The position numbers were made by a program, and so were the translations under genes. From the NCBI GenBank assembly GCA_963752045.1, contig CAVVWN010000008.1:868001-932000 (forward strand): a DNA stretch of 64,000 nucleotides. The letters run 5' to 3'. Position 1 is the first letter of the stretch. Each line of letters starts with the position of its first letter. A model generated the notes under the pieces. The model had not been told where the DNA came from, did no database searches, and saw only the letters and a program-made list of their open reading frames with translations. Shown here piece after piece: positions 46,319-54,338 of the stretch. Source of the DNA: DATKDF01 sp963752045 (lineage in GTDB: Bacteria > Acidobacteriota > Vicinamibacteria > Vicinamibacterales > SCN-69-37).

Positions 46319-46583
46319 ATGCCCGGGCCGGGGGATCGTGGAGACGTGGAGTCCGTGGAGGTGCGCCTCCGCCCCGTGTCGTCCACCGGTCGCCGTGGCC
46401 CCGTCGGGGCCGACCGGGCGCCGACGAGCCGCCCCGTACGGCGCCGGACCACCCCGCTCGGCGGCTCATCGGCGCCCAGGCGCTGCCGAGGCCTGTGGTC
46501 GCCGGAGGCCCTCCATGCACTCCACGTTCTCAACGGTGGCCTTTTCGTAGCAGATCCCAGATTCCAGATCCCAGATCCCAGAT
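46319..46583. repeat. Structured intergenic region with repeat-array remnants
   Basis: No gene seen. It holds short GTGGAG-type words similar to the two tandem arrays (46337-46362; 46508-46535 in inverse orientation). A perfect small hairpin lies at 46386-46417 (CCGGTCG...CGACCGG with inner GGCCCC/GGGGCC). A long one is at 46416-46433 paired with 46460-46477 (18 bp, one G/U-type mismatch). A short tandem CCAGAT-word block follows (46553-46590). Terminator of the REC-GGDEF operon and promoter of the phosphatase-like gene are expected here. Confidence 0.5.
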
Positions 46584-47483
46584 TCACCCAACGATCGCTG
46601 TCCGTCCCGCCCGCCGGCGCCGTTTTTCCTCGTACATCAGCGTGTCGGCTTCGCCGAGCAGGTCGTCGAGCCCACGCGCGTCGCCCGGATCGCACTGCAG
46701 CACCCCCACGCTGAACCCGAGGGGGTAGGCACGGTCGGGCTTGGCATTGACCGCCGCGAGGGCGCGGTTCAGCCGATCGCGCACGACGAGTTCGCTCGTG
46801 TCGCTCGAGCCCATCGCGAGCGCGGCGAACTCGTCCCCGCCGAGCCGGCCGAGGATGTCGCTCTGGCGGAACGCGTGCCGCAGCACATCGGCCGCTTCGA
46901 CGATCGCCCGATTGCCCTCGGCGTGGCCGAACGTGTCGTTGACGTACTTGAGGCCGTCGAGATCGAGGAAGAGCAGCAGGAATCCATTCCCGTTGCGCCG
47001 GGCGATCGCGACCTGTTTCTCGGCGAGCGTCATGAAGCCCCGGCGGTTGTGCAGGCCGGTGAGGTCGTCGGTTTGCGACTCGTTTCTGAGCTTGCCCTGG
47101 CGCTCGATGGCGAATCGCAGCACGCGACGGAGCCGCGGGCCGTCCACCTTGCCCTTGACGAGGTAGTCCTGCGCGCCTTCCTGCATGGCGGAGACCCCGA
47201 GCTCTTCGTCGTCGGCTCCGGTCATTACGACCACGCTGGCGTTGCCGGCTGTCGCGACGACGCGCCGGACCGTTTCGAGGCCCGATTCGTCGGGCAGGCT
47301 CAGGTCGAGCAGCACGGCGTCGATGCGGGCGCCGCTCGTCAGGTGCTCGATGCCGGCGCCGAGCGTGTCCACACGAGAGAGCCGGAAGTCGTCCGGCCCG
47401 GAATCCCGGAGCATCTCGACGACGAGGCGCGCGTCACCGGGGTTGTCTTCCACGAGGAGAACGTCGATGGAATCGGCGGACAT
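46584..47483 (-). CDS. Response regulator with REC and GGDEF domains
   Basis: A 299-residue protein: receiver domain residues about 8-125 (LLVEDNPGDARL, phospho-acceptor Asp in AVLLDLSLPDESG, VVMTGADDEE, QDYLVKGKV) and a GGDEF domain about 140-290. That domain has DDLTGLHNRRGFM, LFLDLDGLKYVNDTFGHAEGN and the intact active motif LGRLGGDEFAAL. Diguanylate cyclase activity is expected on phosphorylation; no I-site RXXD five residues before GGDEF is seen. It is the last gene of the kinase operon (order on the minus strand: kinase, REC, REC-GGDEF). Confidence 0.93.
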   Translation of the reverse strand: MSADSIDVLLVEDNPGDARLVVEMLRDSGPDDFRLSRVDTLGAGIEHLTSGARIDAVLLDLSLPDESGLETVRRVVATAGNASVVVMTGADDEELGVSAMQEGAQDYLVKGKVDGPRLRRVLRFAIERQGKLRNESQTDDLTGLHNRRGFMTLAEKQVAIARRNGNGFLLLFLDLDGLKYVNDTFGHAEGNRAIVEAADVLRHAFRQSDILGRLGGDEFAALAMGSSDTSELVVRDRLNRALAAVNAKPDRAYPLGFSVGVLQCDPGDARGLDDLLGEADTLMYEEKRRRRAGRTAIVG

Positions 47484-47486
47484 GGG

Positions 47487-47918
47487 TCAGGCCTCCGGCG
47501 GCAGGGTCACCAGCGTGAACCAGAATTGCTCGATGCCCTGCACGACGCGGTTCAACTGCTCGAAGTCGACGGGCTTGGTGATGAAGCAATTGGCATGCAA
47601 CTGGTAGCTGCGCATGATGTCCTCCTCGGCCTGCGAGGAGGTGAGCACGACAACGGGAATGTGCTTGAGCCGATCGTCCATCTTCACGTCCTCGAGCACT
47701 TCCCGGCCCGAGCGGCGGGGCAGGTTCAGGTCGAGCAGGATGAGGTCGGGCTCGGGCGCGTCCTCGAACGGGCTCTCGTGGCGCAGAAATGCCACGGCTT
47801 CCTCGCCGTCGCGGGCATGGTGCAGGTTGTTGCGCACCTTGCTCGTGGCGAGCGCCTCGCGCGTGAGCCGCGCGTCGCCCGGATTGTCTTCGACCAGCAG
47901 GATCTCGATCGGCTTCAT
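47487..47918 (-). CDS. Single-domain response regulator (Rcp1-like)
   Basis: A 143-residue stand-alone receiver: IEILLVEDNPGDARLTREAL, phospho-acceptor Asp in PDLILLDLNLPRRSG, Thr in VVVLTSSQAEED and Lys in CFITKPVDFEQL. There is no output domain; it resembles the Rcp1-type regulators paired with multi-PAS or phytochrome kinases. It begins 13 bp after the kinase gene and ends 3 bp before the REC-GGDEF gene, so all three are one operon and likely a phosphorelay branch. Confidence 0.93.
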   Translation of the reverse strand: MKPIEILLVEDNPGDARLTREALATSKVRNNLHHARDGEEAVAFLRHESPFEDAPEPDLILLDLNLPRRSGREVLEDVKMDDRLKHIPVVVLTSSQAEEDIMRSYQLHANCFITKPVDFEQLNRVVQGIEQFWFTLVTLPPEA

Positions 47919-47931
47919 GGTGCAGCGCGCC

Positions 47932-50811
47932 TCACTTCGCGCCTACCGGCTTGTCGGGCATGTGCAGCGTGAACCGGGTTCCTTCGCCGGGGGTCGACTC
48001 GATGCTGATGCGGCCGCCGTGCCGCTCGACGATCTTCTTGCAGAGAGCCAGCCCGATCCCCGTGCCCTCGTACTCGCCCCGGCCGTGCAGCCGCTGGAAC
48101 ATCTGGAAGATGCGCTCGAAGTACTTCGCCTCGATACCGATGCCGTTGTCGGCCACGGTGATGGTCCAGCCGCCGTCGACGGGCATTGCCGACACGCTGA
48201 CAATGGGCGTGCGGCCGGGCTGGCGGAACTTCAACGCGTTGCCGATCAGGTTCTGGAACACCTGCGTCATCTGGCCGGCATCGCAGGGCAGGCTCGGCAA
48301 CTGGTCGACGACCACCTGGGCGCCCGATTCCTCGATGGCGCCGGTGAGGTTCGCCTTCGCGCCGTCGACCACCTTGTTGAGCGACGTGGGCTTGAACTCC
48401 TTGCCGCGGCTGCCGACGCGCGCAAACTGCAGAAGGTCGTGGATGAGCGCCTGCATGCGCTTGGCGCCGTCGACGGCAAAGCCGATGAACTCCTTGGCGT
48501 CCGCGTCGAGCTGTTCTCCGTAGCGGTTGGAGAGCATCTGCGTGTAGTTGGACACCATCCGCAGCGGCTCCTGCAGGTCGTGCGAGGCGACGTAGGCGAA
48601 CTGCTCGAGCTCCTGGTTCGAACGGCCGAGCTCCTCGTTCTTGGCCTGGATGGCGGCCTCGGCCTGCTTGCGGTCGGTGATGTCGCGCAGGATGCAGCTC
48701 ACGAAGCGGCCTTCAGACGTCTCCCAGCCGGAGAGCGAGACCTCGAGCGGGAAGCTCGACCCGTCTGCGCGCAGACCGGCGGCCTCCACCGTCTGGCCCA
48801 TCAGAGCGGACGTGCCCGTGTCGATGAACTCTGTGAGGGCGGAGGCCAGCGTCTGGCGGAAGGGATCCGGAATGAACGACGCGAGCGGCTTGCCGACGGC
48901 TTCCGATTCCGACAGGCCGAACATGCGCATCGCGCCCGGGTTCCAGTAGCGAACCACGCCCAGGCGGTCGGCCGTCGCGATGCCCTCGTTTGCCGTTTCG
49001 GCCACCGCCCGGAAGCGCAGCTCGCTCTCGCGCACCTGCCGCTCGGCCCGGCGCCGCTCGGTGATGTCGCGATGCACTTCGAGGAAGCCCTGGGCCGTGC
49101 CCCGCTCGTTTCGCGTGACGCTCCACCGGCTTTCGACCGCGATCTTCGTTCCGTCCTGGCGGGTCTGGACGACCTCACCCTCCCAGTGGCCGGCGGCGAG
49201 GGCAATCTGCTCGATGTCGTTGACGTCGTGCGGAAACTCGGTCTTGAGCAGCCGGTGCGTGTGCCCGCCAAGCGCCACTTCGCGGGACCAGCCGAACATC
49301 TTCGCCGCGCCCGCGCTCCAGTAGACGATCGTGCCGCGCAGGTCGCGCACGAGGATGGCGTCGGTCGCGATGTCGAGCAGAGCCGCCTGTTCCTTGAGCT
49401 GCGACGACTGGCGGCGCAGCGCGTCGTTCGCTTCGGTGAGCTCCTGGGTCCGCGCGCTGATGCGCTCCTCGAGGCTCTCGTTGAGCGCGCGCAACTCCGA
49501 TTCGGCCTGGCGCCGCTTCGTAATGTCAACCGCCACCGCCAGAAACGTGAGCCGGCCCGAGCTCATCCGGCCGAGCGGCGTCGTCGAGAACTCCCAGATC
49601 CGTTCTTCGCCCTTCTTGGTCCTGATCGACGCCTCGCGGCCGTACACCGGTCCGGAGGCCTGGTACATCTTCCGGATGTGGGCCTCGACGTCGGCACGGG
49701 CCGCGCGCTGCGCGACATCGATCCAGGCCGACACCGTCGGAACGTCGTCGACCGTGTAGCCGGAATACGTCGTCCAGCCCTGGCTCATGTCCAGGACCTG
49801 GTCGGCGTCGTCGTAGATCATCATGGGCACCGGCGCCCCGGTGACCGCGCGGCTCAGCCGCTCCTCGCTCAGCCGCCAGTCGCGCTCGGCGGCCTGCCGG
49901 CGATCCTCGAGCCGGCGGAGCAGTTGGCCGGCTGCCCAGACCACGGCGCCGAGCGCGCCGACGGCGGTCGAGACGAAGAGCGTCGTGCCGTAGGCGCCGT
50001 CGTACCATCCGTACAGCTCGCCGCGACTGGTGGCGATCGCCAGCAGAATCGGCAGCAGGAACACCGCGGGAAGGAGCCGCCGCACCACGTAACCGCCGGG
50101 GCCGTCGTCGGTGACGACTTCCATCAGGCCTTCGCTGGGCCTCGCGAAGAAGAACCCGAGCGCCAGCAGCACGAAACACCACGACTCGTGTGCCGCCATG
50201 GCCGTGTACTGGGCCAGGCCGGCATAGCTGCCCTTGCCGATGAAGAAGCTCGTGGCCGAGACAATCGCGATGGCGAGCACGCTCATTCCCGCCACCTGCG
50301 GCGAGAGATAGCGGTCCATCGTCGCGCCGAGCAGAAGCGCCACGTTGAACAGGATGAAGCAGGCCGCGGTCGAACGCGCCATCCGGCCCGGGAACTCGGT
50401 GGCGACCGGGTTCGGGTCGTCGGCGAACACCAGCTGGTCGATCCCGAGTCCGTAGCCCGTCACGTACTCCAGCAACGTGATGGCACCGATGACAATCGCC
50501 ACGCTGGCGAGGATTCGCATGGCCCGGTCGGCGTTGAAGGACCGGACGGGCAACTGGTAGAGCGCGAGGGCGAGGCCCGAGAAGATGAGGCCCAGCGCGG
50601 TGTTGGGCTTCATCGTGCTCGAGTTGGGGAATGGGCTCTTGAGCGACGGGATGTCGAACGTCCATCCGAGCAGGACCGTCAGCCCGGCCAGGGCCACGAT
50701 GGCGGCAATCGTACCGGCGGCCACGTGGAACTGGTCCTTGATGGATGGCGCCGATTGGGCTTCAGGCGCCACTTCGACATCCGGCTGGGAAACCGGGAGG
50801 GCGCTCGGCAT
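47932..50811 (-). CDS. Multi-PAS membrane histidine kinase
   Basis: A ~959-residue hybrid-free sensor kinase from ATG 50811 (an upstream in-frame ATG at 50862 is possible). The N-terminal half has about eight membrane spans (residues ~25-330), a MASE-like sensory membrane domain. Three PAS domains follow at about 360-480, 500-620 and 630-740, with a coiled-coil between the first two. The HisKA box VASHDLQEPLRM carries His744. The HATPase has NLIGNALKF (N box), TITVADNGIGIEA (G1) and GTGIGLALCKKI (G2). It signals to the two regulators downstream. Stimulus unknown. Confidence 0.94.
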   Translation of the reverse strand: MPSALPVSQPDVEVAPEAQSAPSIKDQFHVAAGTIAAIVALAGLTVLLGWTFDIPSLKSPFPNSSTMKPNTALGLIFSGLALALYQLPVRSFNADRAMRILASVAIVIGAITLLEYVTGYGLGIDQLVFADDPNPVATEFPGRMARSTAACFILFNVALLLGATMDRYLSPQVAGMSVLAIAIVSATSFFIGKGSYAGLAQYTAMAAHESWCFVLLALGFFFARPSEGLMEVVTDDGPGGYVVRRLLPAVFLLPILLAIATSRGELYGWYDGAYGTTLFVSTAVGALGAVVWAAGQLLRRLEDRRQAAERDWRLSEERLSRAVTGAPVPMMIYDDADQVLDMSQGWTTYSGYTVDDVPTVSAWIDVAQRAARADVEAHIRKMYQASGPVYGREASIRTKKGEERIWEFSTTPLGRMSSGRLTFLAVAVDITKRRQAESELRALNESLEERISARTQELTEANDALRRQSSQLKEQAALLDIATDAILVRDLRGTIVYWSAGAAKMFGWSREVALGGHTHRLLKTEFPHDVNDIEQIALAAGHWEGEVVQTRQDGTKIAVESRWSVTRNERGTAQGFLEVHRDITERRRAERQVRESELRFRAVAETANEGIATADRLGVVRYWNPGAMRMFGLSESEAVGKPLASFIPDPFRQTLASALTEFIDTGTSALMGQTVEAAGLRADGSSFPLEVSLSGWETSEGRFVSCILRDITDRKQAEAAIQAKNEELGRSNQELEQFAYVASHDLQEPLRMVSNYTQMLSNRYGEQLDADAKEFIGFAVDGAKRMQALIHDLLQFARVGSRGKEFKPTSLNKVVDGAKANLTGAIEESGAQVVVDQLPSLPCDAGQMTQVFQNLIGNALKFRQPGRTPIVSVSAMPVDGGWTITVADNGIGIEAKYFERIFQMFQRLHGRGEYEGTGIGLALCKKIVERHGGRISIESTPGEGTRFTLHMPDKPVGAK

Positions 50812-50962
50812 GGGTTTCAGGACGGTTTCTGCCAACTTCGTACGGTCGCGCCGCCCGGGCACACCCCGAATGGGCGCTTGCTCCTCACGTCCTATATCGG
50901 TCGATCGCCGGATTTCGTTCGGCCGGGAGAAGGCCCTCGGCAGAGAGGGGCCGGGACTTTAT

Positions 50963-51144
50963 AGCGGTTTGCCGTTCTCTGCAGCGGCACGGGTGGGGGA
51001 GATTTGCACAGGAGGGGGACGGGTCTCGCTTGCGCGAGCAAGACCCGTCCCCCTCCTGTGCAAATCTCCCCCACCGTCTCGGTTGGCGCTTCCGGCAAAC
51101 CGCTTGAGCCGTTTCCGGCCGTCTACACCGAAACGGAAACGGCT
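50963..51144. repeat. Nested palindromic element (MITE/REP-like) in a 370-bp divergent intergenic region
   Basis: A perfect 35-bp inverted repeat (50992-51026 with 51041-51075, 14-nt loop containing CTTGCGCGAG) is enclosed by 12-bp outer arms AGCGGTTTGCCG (50963-50974) and CGGCAAACCGCT (51093-51104). A further hairpin AGCCGTTTCCG...CGGAAACGGCT follows at 51107-51144. The remaining intergenic DNA between kinase and SpoIIAA-like genes carries no coding signal. The nested symmetry suggests a non-autonomous mobile palindrome rather than a simple terminator. Confidence 0.8.
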
Positions 51145-51232
51145 CCAGGGCCGATCGGCAAAATGGCGTGAAACGGTACTTGACTGGTGTAACAGATCGT
51201 TTACACTTCCCCGCGGCAGGAGGCTCCCCCTA

Positions 51233-51646
51233 GTGCCGTTTACCCTGGAAGTGCTGGCAACCGAAGGTATCGTCCGCGCGACTGCCACGGGTCACATCGA
51301 ACTGGAAGACATTCGTCAGCACATGGCCAGCGTCAGGCAGGCCGGTGCCAGCAGGTTTCCGGAGCTCATCGACGTCACCCGTGCTGAGTCAGCCGGTTTC
51401 TCACTCCGAGAGATGCTCACGTTGGCCATGCTGGCCCGTGAACTGTTCGGCAGCAGCTTCATGGCGCCCCGGGCGGTCCTCGTCCGGTCGAAACGCCACT
51501 TCGAGTGGGCGCGCATCTTCGGCTCGCTCGTTGCCGGCTGGATGACCGTCGGCGTGTTCACCGACCGGCACGAGGCGATGCTCTGGCTGGAGCACAAGAC
51601 CAGCCGGGAGCGCGACCTGGCCTCCAGGCGCGCTGCGGTGAGCTGA
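51233..51646 (+). CDS. SpoIIAA/STAS-like domain protein
   Basis: GTG 51233 with AGGAGG 8 nt upstream gives a 137-residue protein: TLEVLATEGIVRATATGHIELEDIRQHMAS, FPELIDVTRAESAGFSLREMLTLAMLAREL, RAVLVRSKRHFEWARIF and VGVFTDRHEAMLWLEH. The order of strands and the final amphipathic helix resemble SpoIIAA-like (STAS-superfamily) proteins of unknown function common in environmental bacteria. No phosphorylatable anti-sigma motif is obvious. It diverges from the kinase gene across the palindromic region. Confidence 0.7.
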   Translation: MPFTLEVLATEGIVRATATGHIELEDIRQHMASVRQAGASRFPELIDVTRAESAGFSLREMLTLAMLARELFGSSFMAPRAVLVRSKRHFEWARIFGSLVAGWMTVGVFTDRHEAMLWLEHKTSRERDLASRRAAVS

Positions 51647-51678
51647 CGCCGTTTCCACCGTAGAATTCCGGCTGCGCC

Positions 51679-52575
51679 GTGCCAGCCCTCGTTGTCCTCG
51701 CCGCCGGCCGTGGAACCCGCTTCGGCGGCCCCAAACAAGTGTCTGCCGTCGGGCCTGCAGGGGAGTGGCTGCTCGACTACGCGCTCTTCGATGCGCGTCG
51801 GGCGGGCTTCTCCAGGGCCGTCCTCGTCGTCAGGCCCGGCACCGAGTCCACGTTCGACGCTCTGCGATCGCGGGCGGGACCTCACATCGACGTCACCGTG
51901 GTTCCCCAGGTGACCGGGCTGATGCCGCCCGACCTCGAAAGCGGACCGCGAGAGGTTCCCTGGGGGACGGCGCACGCCGTCCTCTCCGCCCGGCACGGCC
52001 TCCACGACGAACCCTTCGCCGTCGTCAATGCCGACGATTTCTACGGGCGAGAGGCCTATGTGCTGGCGTCCGCGGCCCTCGAACGCGCCCGGACGACTGG
52101 GGCGGCCACGCTGGTGGCCATGCGCCTCAGCGTGACGCTCTCGGCTCACGGCGCCGTGACGCGGGCCTTGTGCCGCGTGGCCGGCTCCTTGTTGATCGGG
52201 CTCGAAGAAACCCGCGGTCTCGAGCGTCGTCGCGGAGTCGTCGTGTCGGCGGCGGGGACGGAAGTCGACCCCGACACGCTGGTGTCGATGAACTGCTGGG
52301 TCCTTCCAACCGCGGTACTCCCACATCTTTCGGATGGGTTCAGGGAGTTTCTCAGGCGGCCGGACGCGGGCGCGCGCGAGTTCCTGCTGCCTGCTGCCGT
52401 ATCCGATTTGATCGCCACCGGCCGGTTGTCGGTCGAAGTGGCCGAGGCGCCAGGTCCCTGGTTCGGCCTCACGCATGCAGCCGACCGTGAAGTCGTGATC
52501 GACGCCTTGCGCACGCTGACCGAGCAGGGCGTCTATCCGTCGCCGCTGTGGGGAGGAGATCGGCGTAGCGGATGA
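51679..52575 (+). CDS. NTP-transferase-like nucleotidyltransferase
   Basis: A 298-residue protein starting at GTG 51679. The nucleotidyltransferase signature is at the start (LVVLAAGRGTRFGGPKQ), then VNADDFYG (metal-binding Asp pair) near residue 118 and WGTAHAVLSA, followed by a beta/alpha C-terminal half without a left-handed beta-helix. This resembles sugar-1-phosphate or cofactor nucleotidyltransferases. Substrate unknown. It faces the convergent alpha/beta hydrolase gene with a 19-bp gap. Confidence 0.8.
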   Translation: MPALVVLAAGRGTRFGGPKQVSAVGPAGEWLLDYALFDARRAGFSRAVLVVRPGTESTFDALRSRAGPHIDVTVVPQVTGLMPPDLESGPREVPWGTAHAVLSARHGLHDEPFAVVNADDFYGREAYVLASAALERARTTGAATLVAMRLSVTLSAHGAVTRALCRVAGSLLIGLEETRGLERRRGVVVSAAGTEVDPDTLVSMNCWVLPTAVLPHLSDGFREFLRRPDAGAREFLLPAAVSDLIATGRLSVEVAEAPGPWFGLTHAADREVVIDALRTLTEQGVYPSPLWGGDRRSG

Positions 52576-52594
52576 GGACGCTCCGCTCTGCCCT

Positions 52595-53416
52595 TCACGA
52601 GGAGGGGGCAAGGAAGTCGACGACGGCCCGGATGACCCGAGGGCCCGAGGTGAGGGCCTCGTCGTTGTGGTCCGCGCCCTCGACCACGACCAGGCGCTTT
52701 GGCTCGCGCGCGGCCTCGAAGAGCAGCAGGCTGTCGTCGAGCGGAACGATACGGTCGGCGTCCCCGGCAATCACGAGCAGGGGGCTGCTGACCTCGTCAA
52801 TCCGGTCGATCGACGGATATCGGTCGCGCAGGATCCAGCGAATCGGGACGAACGGGTAGTGAAGCTGGCCGATGGCCGCCATCGACGAGAACGGCGACCG
52901 AAGCACGAGGGCCGCCGGCGGATAGTCGAGGGCGAGCCGGACAGCCACAGCCGCGCCCAGCGACTCGCCGAAGTAGACCACGCGCGTGGCGTCGACGTCG
53001 GGCCGCGAGGCGACGTACCCGAGCGCCGCGCGCGCATCTCGCTCGAGACCGCGCTCGGACGGCAGGCCCGGGTTGCCACCGTATCCCCGGTAGTCGACGA
53101 GCAGCGTCGACAGGCCGTGCTCTCGAAACAAGGCGGCGAGCCGAGCCCGATGCCCGCGATGGCCGGCGTTGCCGTTGAAGACAAGCACGGTGCGGTTGGC
53201 GGAGGGTTCGCGCGCCGGCACGAACCAGGCCGCCAGGTGCAGGCCGTCCTCGGTGTCGAAGGCCACCTCTTCGGCTTCCGGCAGGCCGAACGACGCCGGA
53301 GGCGGCACGGCGCCGTCCGGAAAGTAGATGAAGCTGCGCTGCGCGAGCCAGATGACACCCACGAGGACGATGATGGCGGTGAGAGTCGGGAGCATTGGGC
53401 GCAGGCTTCGGCTCAT
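52595..53416 (-). CDS. Membrane-anchored alpha/beta hydrolase (ABHD13/17-like)
   Basis: ATG 53416 gives 273 residues: N-terminal span (about residues 8-27), then an alpha/beta hydrolase domain. It has VLVFNGNAGHRGHR, DYRGYGGNPG (oxyanion region), the nucleophile elbow VVYFGESLGAAVAV, acid Asp in VIAGDADRIVPL and His in EGADHNDEAL. The short acyl-thioesterase-like form resembles ABHD13/ABHD17 and bacterial homologues. Substrate unknown; the anchor points to a membrane-facing location. Confidence 0.85.
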   Translation of the reverse strand: MSRSLRPMLPTLTAIIVLVGVIWLAQRSFIYFPDGAVPPPASFGLPEAEEVAFDTEDGLHLAAWFVPAREPSANRTVLVFNGNAGHRGHRARLAALFREHGLSTLLVDYRGYGGNPGLPSERGLERDARAALGYVASRPDVDATRVVYFGESLGAAVAVRLALDYPPAALVLRSPFSSMAAIGQLHYPFVPIRWILRDRYPSIDRIDEVSSPLLVIAGDADRIVPLDDSLLLFEAAREPKRLVVVEGADHNDEALTSGPRVIRAVVDFLAPSS

Positions 53417-53520
53417 GGCGGCAGTATGCGACTGAACCGGCTGCCGGACAGCATGGTCCGTCGACCTCGGTATTGGCAACAGGACGGCCAGCGTAGAATG
53501 AGCCTCGGGGGCCTCGACTC

Positions 53521-54338
53521 ATGACGACTCGAATTCCGATTGCCGTTCTCTCCGCGCTGCCTGCTCACCGGATGCACCTCCCCGCCGCCGGCGCCCGACC
53601 GCGGCGGAACAGCCCGTGTTTCCGCGCGGAACCATCGTGGACCTCTCGCACAGCTATGGCACAGACACCGTGTTCTGGCCGACGGCCGAGCCCTTCGAGC
53701 TCGAGGTGGTCAACGCCGGCATGACCGACGCGGGCTACTACTACGCCGCCAACAATTTCGCGACGGCCGAACACGGTGGCACGCACCTCGACGCGCCCGT
53801 GCACTTCGCCGAGGGGCGCCAGGCGGTCGACGAGATTCCGCTCGACCGCCTGATTGGCCCAGCCGTCGTCATCGACGTGAATGTGGCGGCCGAAGAGGAC
53901 GCGGACTATCTGGTGGGCGTCGCCGACCTCGAGGCGTTCGAAGCGGCGCACGGCCGGATCCCGGACGGGGCGATCCTCCTCATCCGGACCGGGTTCTCGT
54001 CGCGCTGGCCCGATGCGGCTCGGTACCTCGGCACGGCCGAACGGGGCGCAGCGGCCGTCCCGAAGCTGCACTTCCCTGGAGTGGCGCCAGAGGCCGCCCG
54101 GTGGCTGCTCGCCGAGCGCGCGATCCACGCCCTGGGGATCGACACGGCAAGCATCGACTACGGTCAGTCGACCACGTTCGAGACCCACCGGATCCTGTAC
54201 GACGCGAACGTTCCCGGGCTCGAGAACCTGACTGCGCTCGACCGGCTGCCGCCCACTGGAGCCTTCATCGTCGCCCTGCCGATGAAGATCGCGGGCGGGA
54301 GCGGGGCACCGCTCCGGGCGATTGCGATCGTGCCGTAA
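53521..54338 (+). CDS. Cyclase-family (kynurenine-formamidase-like) lipoprotein, two frame breaks
   Basis: The leader reads MTTRIPIAVLSALP, then after a shift LLTGCTSPPPAPDRGG (lipobox LTGC), then after a second shift VFPRGTIVDLSHSYG. Joined, this gives a lipoprotein of about 270 residues. The body has the PF04199 metal site HGGTHLDAPVHF and DAGYYYAANNFATAEHGG, ending MKIAGGSGAPLRAIAIVP. Homologues act as formamidases or cyclases on aromatic or isatin-like compounds. The stop overlaps the S9 peptidase start (TAATG). Confidence 0.75.

Noticed and set aside
47614..50964. 1116-codon open frame on the + strand
   Set aside because: It is antisense to the multi-PAS kinase, whose motifs are complete; the antisense frame is rich in Arg/His and lacks any domain.
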